From assembly GCA_002709075.1 (NCBI GenBank), contig PAPV01000012.1, positions 43,572 through 107,571 of the forward strand: a stretch of DNA of 64,000 nucleotides, in the 5' to 3' direction. The stretch comes from Rhodospirillaceae bacterium. Lineage in GTDB: Bacteria > Pseudomonadota > Alphaproteobacteria > MPNO01 > UBA2964. The notes below the pieces were generated by a model. The model was not told where the DNA came from. It saw only the letters and a program-made list of their open reading frames with translations, and did not search any database. How positions within the stretch are numbered: position 1 is the first letter of the stretch; each line of letters opens with the position of its first letter. The position numbers and the translations under genes were made by a program. Positions 23,262-31,846 of this stretch are shown piece after piece.

Positions 23262-24527
23262 TCAATCTTTTACACGCATTCGAGAGACTGGACTAGCATT
23301 CATCAAGATCTGAAAAAACCCTGCTGTTATTCCGATAACAACAGCTATTTTCCATGCGAGATCATAGGTTCCAAATTCATCAACTAATAGTCCCGCGCCC
23401 CAAGCACCTACAAAAGAACCTGTTTGATGACAAAAAAATGCAATTCCCGTTAGAGTAGCCACATTTTGAAGACCAAATATTTGGGCTACCAGTCCTGTGA
23501 CTAGTGGCGCCACTCCAAGCCATAGGAGACCCATTACAGATGCAAAAATAAGTGTGGTTGTCGTCGTTGCGGGTATTAAAAAATAAACGATAATGAAAAA
23601 TGATCGCAATATATACACAATCCCTAGTAGTACCTGTTTTGGAAATTTACTTCCTAACCACCCGAGTAGATAACAACCAATTGCATTAAATCCTCCAATT
23701 AACCCCAGCGCTTGTGCGCTTAAATTTGGTGTTTGTCCGCATAACTCCAAATAGGCGGGAAGATGCGCAGCGATAAATATTAACTGCAATCCGCAAACAA
23801 AATAAGCTACAGACATGGTCACATAGCCTTTGTGATGCCATGCCTCCGATAGAACCTCTTTTATGCGTATCTCAAACTCCAATGTCACCTGGGCGGTCGG
23901 TTTACCTAATGTATTTTTACCTGTTGAGTCTCCAGCACCAGCCACAAAACAGGCTGGCAACATTACAGCACACATACCGATAAAGCCAACCATCGCTATT
24001 ATCCAACCACCGTTTGAAATCAAACCTTGTGCTAATGGTGCCGCAATGAAAGTTCCAATTGATCCAAATGCTGAAATAGTGCCAAGAGTTATACTGCGTT
24101 TAGCCGTCGAAACGGCTCTTGCCGCGGCGGCAAGTGCAAGGCTCAGTCCGGTACAAGCGAGGGCAAGGCCGACCAGTATGCCAAGCCCAATCCAGAGTGC
24201 AATCGGGTTGGTTGCTATGATTGTAAGAGCAAGGCCGGCGGCATAAAGAATTGAACCGAGAACTGTTAGAAATCGACATCCAATTCTATCGGCTACAATT
24301 CCAATAAGGGGCTGGCTGACACCCCAGACAAGATTCTGTAAAGCAATTGCGAGAGTAAAATCTGCTATCGACAGACCAAGGTCTTGCGTTACCGGATTAA
24401 CAAACAACCCGAAGCTTTGTCGCATCCCCATACTCATTGTAAGCATTACGCTAGCACCAATAAGTACAGAAATAGTTTGGGCGTTAGTGTAATCTGGGTG
24501 TTTTAAGTTTGATGGAAAAATTATAAT
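23262..24527 (-). CDS. MFS transporter (start uncertain: ATT/ATA or lost start)
   Basis: 12-TM-like protein; ORF-track start at 24446 cuts into TM1; frame open to 24533 with SD-like GAGGT at 24535-24531 but no ATG/GTG/TTG. Confidence 0.8.
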   Translation of the reverse strand: MIIFPSNLKHPDYTNAQTISVLIGASVMLTMSMGMRQSFGLFVNPVTQDLGLSIADFTLAIALQNLVWGVSQPLIGIVADRIGCRFLTVLGSILYAAGLALTIIATNPIALWIGLGILVGLALACTGLSLALAAAARAVSTAKRSITLGTISAFGSIGTFIAAPLAQGLISNGGWIIAMVGFIGMCAVMLPACFVAGAGDSTGKNTLGKPTAQVTLEFEIRIKEVLSEAWHHKGYVTMSVAYFVCGLQLIFIAAHLPAYLELCGQTPNLSAQALGLIGGFNAIGCYLLGWLGSKFPKQVLLGIVYILRSFFIIVYFLIPATTTTTLIFASVMGLLWLGVAPLVTGLVAQIFGLQNVATLTGIAFFCHQTGSFVGAWGAGLLVDEFGTYDLAWKIAVVIGITAGFFQILMNASPVSRMRVKD

Positions 24528-24728
24528 TTTACCTCACAGTAAAAGTTTTTTAAATCTTTAAACCAGCTTTGAAATTCGGACAAAATACTCCTGAATTAAA
24601 TCATAATTTGCTTCAAATTGCATAAAGACATTTAAACCAAAGGAATTATTATCTCGTATTTTTGATATGCAAATAGTTTCATAATAATATCAATTTTCAG
24701 ACTTAAAGAAATTAAGCATATTGAAAAA

Positions 24729-26087
24729 CTAAAATTCCATTATGGATATTAGCGGACGTAAATCGACAGCATCTCTCATTTTTACCCATTCTTCAATTAT
24801 TTCATTGCAGTGATCTGCTCCGATTACTGGTTTTCCAAGCGATTGGAATTTATTGAAAACATCTTTTTCACTCATGGGGTTCAGGGGATGTCCAATTGGA
24901 TCAAAACTTTCAGCATTGTGTATTGTGCCATCTTTCATTTTTATGGATACACGAACAATTAAATGCCCTGACATCATTGCTTCTATATTTTTATCAACGG
25001 TGGCTTTTATTTTTTTCATTAGAGGTCGTATTGAGGGATCGTTTACTGGTTCTTCTTCAAAAGATGAGATATTTAACGGTCCATCTACCAAAGTGCGGGC
25101 AAAAATATATGGCATGGAGTGATCCGCGGTTTCGCGTGTTTTCGGATTCCATTTTTCTGTTTCCATTGCAAGTTCGCGTTTTCCAACAGAATCGCAAAAT
25201 ATTTCAATTTCTTCAATACAATTAAATTTTTCTGGAGGGATTTGGTTTCGAAGACTCAAGGCAGCCCACACGACTGGTTGACCGTTTGCCTCAATTGGCC
25301 AATATTTTATAAGCACTTCCCTAAGACGTGTTGGGCCACCTTGATTAGGAAAAGGGGTTATATTAAATGGTCCAGTAATATTTTCAAATAAACCGGAACG
25401 TCCCTCAAAAGTATTTTCCGGTCCTGGCATCCCTTCGGCAGCTAACATAGCTGCAAAAACACCGTTACGTCCGGCAAAGGGTGTAGCAACATTTTTCCAA
25501 GCATTTAATTCACCGGTACGTGAAACAAGCAGAGGTATAGTCGAACTTGCCGTTATTCCAATGGCACTGGCGGTCTGCTCAAAGTTTAGGTTTAAGAGAT
25601 AACTCATTGCAGCCGCGGTTGAAATAGCTACTGCAAAACCTTGATCCCACCCATGCTGTCGCATTTGAGATGCTTCAGCAAGCCGGATAAAAGTCTCATA
25701 TGTAATGAATGCTGAGGTTAAAAATCTTTGCCCATCCATTTTTATTGCGCCAGCCAATGCCAACGGCCAACCCAACCCATCCGAAGGATGGCCTCCTGGG
25801 AACCTATCATTAAAATCATAATTTCTGATCATGCAGCTGTTTAAAAAGCCAGCTAAATCAAGTGAATATTCTTTATTATTAAATAGTGTTCGTCCGGTAT
25901 ATTTTCCTGGTGTCTCGCCACCTGCTATTTTCCGTATTATTTTGGCAGGAAGAGAGTTCTTGGCTCTGATTGCACATCCTAGCGCATCTATAATGTGATT
26001 GATTGCTAGAGTGATATCATCCCCCCCAAAATGGTCATATGTAATTTCTGTTGCAAAATGGGCAACTTGTTTTGTTATATTGTCCAT
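24729..26087 (-). CDS. MmgE/PrpD family protein
   Basis: IIDALGCAIRAKNSLPAKI..., MIRNYDFNDRFPGGHPSDGLGWPLALA; characteristic PrpD-fold sequence. Confidence 0.9.
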   Translation of the reverse strand: MDNITKQVAHFATEITYDHFGGDDITLAINHIIDALGCAIRAKNSLPAKIIRKIAGGETPGKYTGRTLFNNKEYSLDLAGFLNSCMIRNYDFNDRFPGGHPSDGLGWPLALAGAIKMDGQRFLTSAFITYETFIRLAEASQMRQHGWDQGFAVAISTAAAMSYLLNLNFEQTASAIGITASSTIPLLVSRTGELNAWKNVATPFAGRNGVFAAMLAAEGMPGPENTFEGRSGLFENITGPFNITPFPNQGGPTRLREVLIKYWPIEANGQPVVWAALSLRNQIPPEKFNCIEEIEIFCDSVGKRELAMETEKWNPKTRETADHSMPYIFARTLVDGPLNISSFEEEPVNDPSIRPLMKKIKATVDKNIEAMMSGHLIVRVSIKMKDGTIHNAESFDPIGHPLNPMSEKDVFNKFQSLGKPVIGADHCNEIIEEWVKMRDAVDLRPLISIMEF

Positions 26088-26716
26088 ACGATACCCCTTG
26101 CAGAATTACACAATTTGTACCCACTTAAATCACAAGCCGAAAGTTTATCCAAAAAAAGTATAAAAATTAAATGTGCTTTTTTTCAATCTAAAAACTTGAT
26201 GTTTTTGTCTCGTACTCTGCCGCCATAGTTAATTCTAATAATTCATAATCGTCTGAGTAGTACATTGTGCTGTGTTTAATTCTAGTTGGGGAATTTAGCA
26301 GTTCCCTGCAAAAAAACTTAGCGTACCCGCAATTCTCGAACCAGGCTCGCGACTCTCCCTTCGGGATCACAACTATTTGGAACTCCCACCATAATGATGT
26401 AGATCACTGCCTTCTGGCGGGCGTTCCTTGGTTGTAAGAAATATCTGTGTATGGATTTTGTCCATCGTTTCTTCAGTCTTATCCAGTTTCCTATATTTAC
26501 GATAAATTCCCAAATCCTGTATTTTTATTGAAGTGTCGACAGCGTAATTTGTCATAAATCCAGAATGCATCTTTCTGTAAACTATTTTTATTCTTCTCCC
26601 ATATTTAAATGATTGTTTTTTCCGTTTGTCAGTCTGACTAAGAAAACGTAGTCTAGTATTTTCGATGATGGATAAATTGTTTAAAGTTGATAACAGAATA
26701 ACTAGGGAGAAGTCTA

Positions 26717-27784
26717 TTGGACCCGTTTATTCATACGGGATTTTCTAGTCGTGTCGTACACGGCGCAGGGTCAGTGCAGGAATTAAAAAATGAGGTTGCC
26801 GCACTTGGAGTAAAAAGGGTTATGTTCTGCTGTACAAAAGGTCGAGTGCCCGTTGTAGAACAAATCGCCGGCTCACTTGGAAACAAATTGGTTGGGATAT
26901 GTTCAGAAGCAAGAATTTTTGTTCCTATCTCTGCTGTTGAAAAAGGGAGGTCTGAAGCAACAAGGCTCAACGCTGATTGTCTGGTTTCTTACGGTGGTGG
27001 TACCGCAGTAGGTTTGGCTAAAGCTATTGCTCTACAGCACAACATTCCGATAATTGCGATTATAACTACCTATTCTGGTTCGGAAACGACGCATATGCAG
27101 GGAATTATTAATCATGATGGTGTAAGGAAAAATCATGCTGATCTTAGAATGTTGCCCAAGACCTTAATTTATGACCCCGAACTTTCGTTAGATTTGCCGC
27201 GAGACATTTCTATTGCTAGTGGTTTTAATGCAATAGCACATGCAATAAGTTCATTTTTAGGACGATTTTCAAATCCAATTTCCGAAATGTTTGCGGAGGC
27301 GGGTATTCGAGAAATGTCCAAATGTTTGCAACAGATTGCTGCAGATCCGTATGATGTGGATGCGAGAGGCAAAGCTCTCTTCGGTGCTTGGTTATGTGGA
27401 ACAACCCTCATATCAGCTGGTACAACTTTACACCATAAAATGGTGCACGTTCTAGGGGGTGGTTGGGATCTCCCACACGGGCCAACGCATGGCATTATGT
27501 TACCTCATTCTACGGCGTATGTTAGGTCTGCTCAACCCAATCAATTGAAGAAAATTGCACATGCGCTCGGTGATGAAGCTAATGATGCAGCCCAATTACT
27601 CCACGTTTTGTTGAAAGAATGCGGAGTTCCTCAAGGGCTTAAACAACTAAACCTTGACCGAGAAGCACTGGACGAAGCAACGAACAGAATTATGCAAGAA
27701 CCATATTATTGTGCTCGTGAGTATGATCGTCGTGAGATTCGGGACCGCCTCGAAGATGCATGGGGAGGCATCCCTCCTAGATAA
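26717..27784 (+). CDS. Maleylacetate reductase (Fe-type alcohol dehydrogenase superfamily)
   Basis: SRVVHGAGSVQELKNEVAALGVKRVMF, GGGTAVGLAKAIAL, HKMVHVLGGGWDLPHGPTHGIMLPH; TTG start with AGGGAG upstream. Confidence 0.88.
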   Translation: MDPFIHTGFSSRVVHGAGSVQELKNEVAALGVKRVMFCCTKGRVPVVEQIAGSLGNKLVGICSEARIFVPISAVEKGRSEATRLNADCLVSYGGGTAVGLAKAIALQHNIPIIAIITTYSGSETTHMQGIINHDGVRKNHADLRMLPKTLIYDPELSLDLPRDISIASGFNAIAHAISSFLGRFSNPISEMFAEAGIREMSKCLQQIAADPYDVDARGKALFGAWLCGTTLISAGTTLHHKMVHVLGGGWDLPHGPTHGIMLPHSTAYVRSAQPNQLKKIAHALGDEANDAAQLLHVLLKECGVPQGLKQLNLDREALDEATNRIMQEPYYCAREYDRREIRDRLEDAWGGIPPR

Positions 27785-27990
27785 CTTTACGTTAGCTGCT
27801 AAAGCAAGTCTAACCAGATTGATCTATTTAAATATGAGGACTTTTATGAATCACAATCATGCGAGAAGAAGGAAGAAACTGAACCGGTATTTGTAACTTG
27901 TTTATTCAATACAAATACATGTAATTATCTTCTTCCAGCGCGACCAAACAATTTTCATCGAAAATTAATTTTGTTAAGCTTCCTTCTCTA

Positions 27991-28248
27991 TTATTTCTTG
28001 TATTCGGCAGCCTCCTCCGAACCAGATGTGGAGCTACCTTTAGTGTAGGAGTGAGCGCCCGTTCCTGCGAGTTCGCCATTTTTTACTATAAGATATTCAT
28101 CACGTATATTTCTTCCACTCAAGAAACATTCAAGAATTTCTCTAACTCCGTCCGCATATCTCGCTTGTGCAGATAGACTTGTCCCTGAAGTATGGGGGGT
28201 CATTCCATGATTGGCCATGCTTCGCCAAATGTGGTCATTTGGAGCTTC
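27991..28248 (-). pseudogene. C-terminal remnant of NAD-dependent formate dehydrogenase
   Basis: Minus-strand translation EAPNDHIWRSMANHGMTPHTSGTSLSAQARYADGVREILECFLSGRNIRDEYLIVKNGELAGTGAHSYTKGSSTSGSEEAAEYKK* matches the FDH C-terminus; the N-terminal ~3/4 is absent. Confidence 0.88.
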
Positions 28249-28591
28249 TGTTTTTCTTCTACTGGCTGTTCCACATTCTCCATTTTCTCAGCCGAGAAAC
28301 CTTTTAATTGGTCACTTAATAGCTTCATTAATCGGTTTGATTTGCTTTAATTTTATTTCAAATGAGATTTTTGCTTTAACTGTTTCGATGTGTATTGTAA
28401 TTGCAGCAATGCAAATTTTGGATGTTTCACATCCTCCCGCAGCATCAAATCCAATTATTATTTTTCTGTCTTCACCTGATTGGGTGTTTATTCTTATGCC
28501 GACCCTTGTGGGAGCTTTTTTTCTCGTAATTTGTGCATATTGTTTTCATAGGTGGATTTCAAAAAGTACATATCCTGTGGTTAATGCTTAA
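28238..28591 (+). pseudogene. HPP family membrane protein, N-terminally truncated
   Basis: FGASVFLLLAVPHSPFSQPRNLLIGHLIASLIGLICF...HPPAASNPIIIFLSSPDW is HPP-family; sequence preceding FGAS is antisense formate dehydrogenase. Confidence 0.82.
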
Positions 28592-28781
28592 CAGTCATTT
28601 GTGATTAGTTAAAATGTATCGCATCAAAAAAATTACAAATACAAGAGCCTCCCAAATATATTATACTAATTTATTACTCTAGGGATTTGGCTATATGCCA
28701 TTGCTATATAGAAAAATTAAATGCATTTTCACATCAGTTTGACTGTAATTTTTACGGCTTTAGCTTTAATGGGAGGTTTAT

Positions 28782-30506
28782 ATGGTAGTTGATGCTTCAC
28801 AGCACCAAGGTGGTAAACTGATAGATGGGTTTCATTTAATCATTAAGGCGCTGCAGTTGAATGATATTGAGACCGTTTATAACGTCCCTGGTATTCCGAT
28901 TACTGATTTAGGTCGGATGATGCAAATTGAAGGTATGCGTGTGTTGTCTTTCAGACATGAGCAAAATGCCGGATATGCAGCTGCGATCTCTGGATTTTTG
29001 AATAAAAAACCTGGTGTTTGTATGACTGTAAGCGCTCCAGGATTTCTAAATGGTTTAACAGCATTGGCGCATGCGACAACTAACTGTTTCCCAATGATAC
29101 TTATCAGTGGGTCATCAGAAAGAGAAATAGTTGATCTTCAGCAAGGTGATTATGAAGAAATGGATCAGCTTGCGGTCGCTAAACCACTCTGCAAAGCGGC
29201 GTATCGAATCCTCAATGCTGAGGATATTGGGATTGGTTTCGCTCGTGCTATCCGCGGTGCGCTGTCGGGACGACCAGGAGGTGTGTACGTTGATATCCCA
29301 GGAAAGCTACTTGGCCAGACAATGGATTATGATTCTGGAATAAACTCGCTGATTGAGGTGATCGACCCATCCCCGAAACATTTACCCTCTCCTGCCGCAG
29401 TGCGGCGCGCCATAGAACTTCTGAGAAAGGCAGAGCGGCCTTTAATAATACTTGGGAAAGGAGCTGCTTATGCTCAAGCAGATGCTGATATTAAAACTTT
29501 GGTTGAAAAGACCGGAATTCCATATCTCCCTATGAGTATGGCAAAAGGTCTGCTTCCAGATACACATAGTCAATCCGCTGCTCCAGCGCGGTCCCTAGTT
29601 CTAAGAGAGTCAGATACGGTGATCTTAATAGGAGCACGACTGAACTGGTTGCTCTCTCACGGGAAAGGTAAGACGTGGGGTTCTGTAAACAAAAAGTTTG
29701 TACAAATTGATATTGAACCTACCGAAATGGATAGTAACCGGCAAATATGTGCACCTATTGTGGGTGACATAGGTTCCTGTGTTCGTGCTCTTTTAAATGA
29801 AATGGGTGACAATTGGAGTTTGCCACCTTCATCATGGACAAAACTAGTTCAGGAAAAAAAGAACACAAATATTGAGAGAATGGCTCAAAGAATACGAAAT
29901 AATAACGTGCCTATGGATTATCACGGTGCTCTTGGTGTGATACGAAAAATAATTATGGAGCGACCTGATATAATGCTTGTTAACGAGGGGGCAAATACAC
30001 TTGATTTTGCCCGCAGTATTATAGATATGTTTCAGCCTCGTAAACGTCTCGATGTAGGCACTTGGGGTGTTATGGGTATAGGAATGGGCTCCTCTATTGC
30101 AGCAGCAATAGAAACTGGAAACCCAGTTTTGGCGATTGAGGGAGATAGTGCCTTCGGGTTCTCCGGTATGGAGATTGAAACAATTTGTCGTTACAACCTT
30201 CCCATTTGTGTTGTAGTCTTCAACAATGGTGGAATATACCGTGGAATCGATGAAAATAACGATGTTAAGGATATTTCGACTACCGTTTTCGTTAAAGGAG
30301 CGCGCTATGACATTATGATGGAAGCTTTCGGCGGCAAAGGATACAATGTTTCATCTCCTGACGAGCTTTTGAATGCTGTTAGGGAAGCAATTGTTAGCGG
30401 ACAACCAACATTAATTAATGCTGTAATTGATGAGGCGTCGGGAACAGAAAGTGGACGTATCGGTAATTTAAACCCGCAAAGTATCATTTCTAAGAAAGAA
30501 AGTTAA
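28782..30506 (+). CDS. oxc: Oxalyl-CoA decarboxylase
   Basis: ThDP enzyme, YNVPGIPITDLGRMMQ, EIVDLQQGDYEEMDQLAVAKPLCKAAYRI; adjacent frc. Confidence 0.93.
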   Translation: MVVDASQHQGGKLIDGFHLIIKALQLNDIETVYNVPGIPITDLGRMMQIEGMRVLSFRHEQNAGYAAAISGFLNKKPGVCMTVSAPGFLNGLTALAHATTNCFPMILISGSSEREIVDLQQGDYEEMDQLAVAKPLCKAAYRILNAEDIGIGFARAIRGALSGRPGGVYVDIPGKLLGQTMDYDSGINSLIEVIDPSPKHLPSPAAVRRAIELLRKAERPLIILGKGAAYAQADADIKTLVEKTGIPYLPMSMAKGLLPDTHSQSAAPARSLVLRESDTVILIGARLNWLLSHGKGKTWGSVNKKFVQIDIEPTEMDSNRQICAPIVGDIGSCVRALLNEMGDNWSLPPSSWTKLVQEKKNTNIERMAQRIRNNNVPMDYHGALGVIRKIIMERPDIMLVNEGANTLDFARSIIDMFQPRKRLDVGTWGVMGIGMGSSIAAAIETGNPVLAIEGDSAFGFSGMEIETICRYNLPICVVVFNNGGIYRGIDENNDVKDISTTVFVKGARYDIMMEAFGGKGYNVSSPDELLNAVREAIVSGQPTLINAVIDEASGTESGRIGNLNPQSIISKKES

Positions 30507-30527
30507 AATATCACTCAAACTGAAGAA

Positions 30528-31808
30528 ATGGGAAACCAAATGAAAGCTCTTGAAGGCGTCAAAATTCTTGATATGACACATGTCCAGTCCGGTCCTACAT
30601 GTACTCAACTCCTTGCTTGGTTTGGCGCTGATGTGATCAAAGTAGAGAGACCAGGAGTTGGTGATGCAACTAGAGCACAACTTCGTGACATACCCGACGT
30701 GGACAGTCTTTATTTTACAATGCTTAACCATAATAAGCGCAGTGTCACAGTTAATCCAAAAACCAAAACTGGTAAGAAAATATTCACTAGGCTGATAGAA
30801 GAATGTGACGTTTTGGTAGAAAATTTTGCGCCTGGTGCAATAGATCGGATGGGGTTTTCTTGGGAGAACATCCAATCAATTAATTCCCGAATAATTTATG
30901 CGTCCATTAATGGATTTGGGCCCGGACCATATGAAGAATGTAAAGTTTATGAGAATGTTGCCCAATGCACTGGTGGGGCAGCGTCCACTACAGGTTTTTT
31001 GGGAGGTCCGCCAATTGTCACTGGTGCTCAAATTGGTGATTCTGGCACCGGTCTTCACTTAGCATTAGGTATTGTTGCTGCCCTTTATCAACGTGAAACA
31101 ACTGGAAGGGGGCAGCGTGTGACCTGTGCAATGCAGGATGGAGTTCTGAATCTTTGTCGTGTAAAAATGCGTGACCAACAGCGTTTGGAAAAAGGACCCC
31201 TCAGAGAATACAGCCAATATGGACAAGGTGTTCCGTTTGGAGAATCAACACCGCGTGCTGGAAATGACTCAGGAGGTGGCCAACCGGGGTGGATTTTGAA
31301 ATGCAGAGGCTGGGAAACTGATCCCGACGCATATGTTTATTTCATTACACAAGCTGCAGTCTGGGGCAATATTTGTGATTTAATTGGTAAATCAGAATGG
31401 CAGGATGAGAGAGGCTATGCTTCACCGGAGGAACGATTAGATAAAATCCCCGAGATTTTTGAAGAAATTGAAAAATGGACAAAAACTTTGGGAAAACTTG
31501 ACGTGATGCGGCAATGCAATCGGTTAAATATTCCTTGCGGTCCGATCCTATCTATGAAAGAGCTTTCTATTGAGGAAAGTCTTAAAAAGACCGGGACGGT
31601 TGTGGAAGTTGATCATCCAACAAGAGGATCATACTTAAGTATAGGTAATCCAATAAAATTATCTGACTCGCCTTCTGATGTTTCGCGTTCTCCTCTGTTA
31701 GGAGAACATACTTTAGAAATACTTCGAGATTTAATTGGGCTTTCGCAGGAAGAAATAGAGGAAGCAGTAGAGGAAGGCGGAACTGGAACCGAAGCAGCTA
31801 CAAATTAG
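30528..31808 (+). CDS. frc: Formyl-CoA:oxalate CoA-transferase
   Basis: [66 protein letters not shown]. Confidence 0.93.
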   Translation: MGNQMKALEGVKILDMTHVQSGPTCTQLLAWFGADVIKVERPGVGDATRAQLRDIPDVDSLYFTMLNHNKRSVTVNPKTKTGKKIFTRLIEECDVLVENFAPGAIDRMGFSWENIQSINSRIIYASINGFGPGPYEECKVYENVAQCTGGAASTTGFLGGPPIVTGAQIGDSGTGLHLALGIVAALYQRETTGRGQRVTCAMQDGVLNLCRVKMRDQQRLEKGPLREYSQYGQGVPFGESTPRAGNDSGGGQPGWILKCRGWETDPDAYVYFITQAAVWGNICDLIGKSEWQDERGYASPEERLDKIPEIFEEIEKWTKTLGKLDVMRQCNRLNIPCGPILSMKELSIEESLKKTGTVVEVDHPTRGSYLSIGNPIKLSDSPSDVSRSPLLGEHTLEILRDLIGLSQEEIEEAVEEGGTGTEAATN

Positions 31809-31846
31809 AATGATTCAAAAGCCTTTTAGAAAACAGTTAAATTAAT

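Noticed and set aside
26188-26570. Two small minus-strand ORFs upstream of maleylacetate reductase
   Set aside because: No recognised motif and no clear SD; could be a gene remnant but not supportable from sequence alone.
27654-27896. Plus-strand ORF overlapping the end of maleylacetate reductase
   Set aside because: Mostly out of frame within a well-supported gene; the tail has no recognisable domain.
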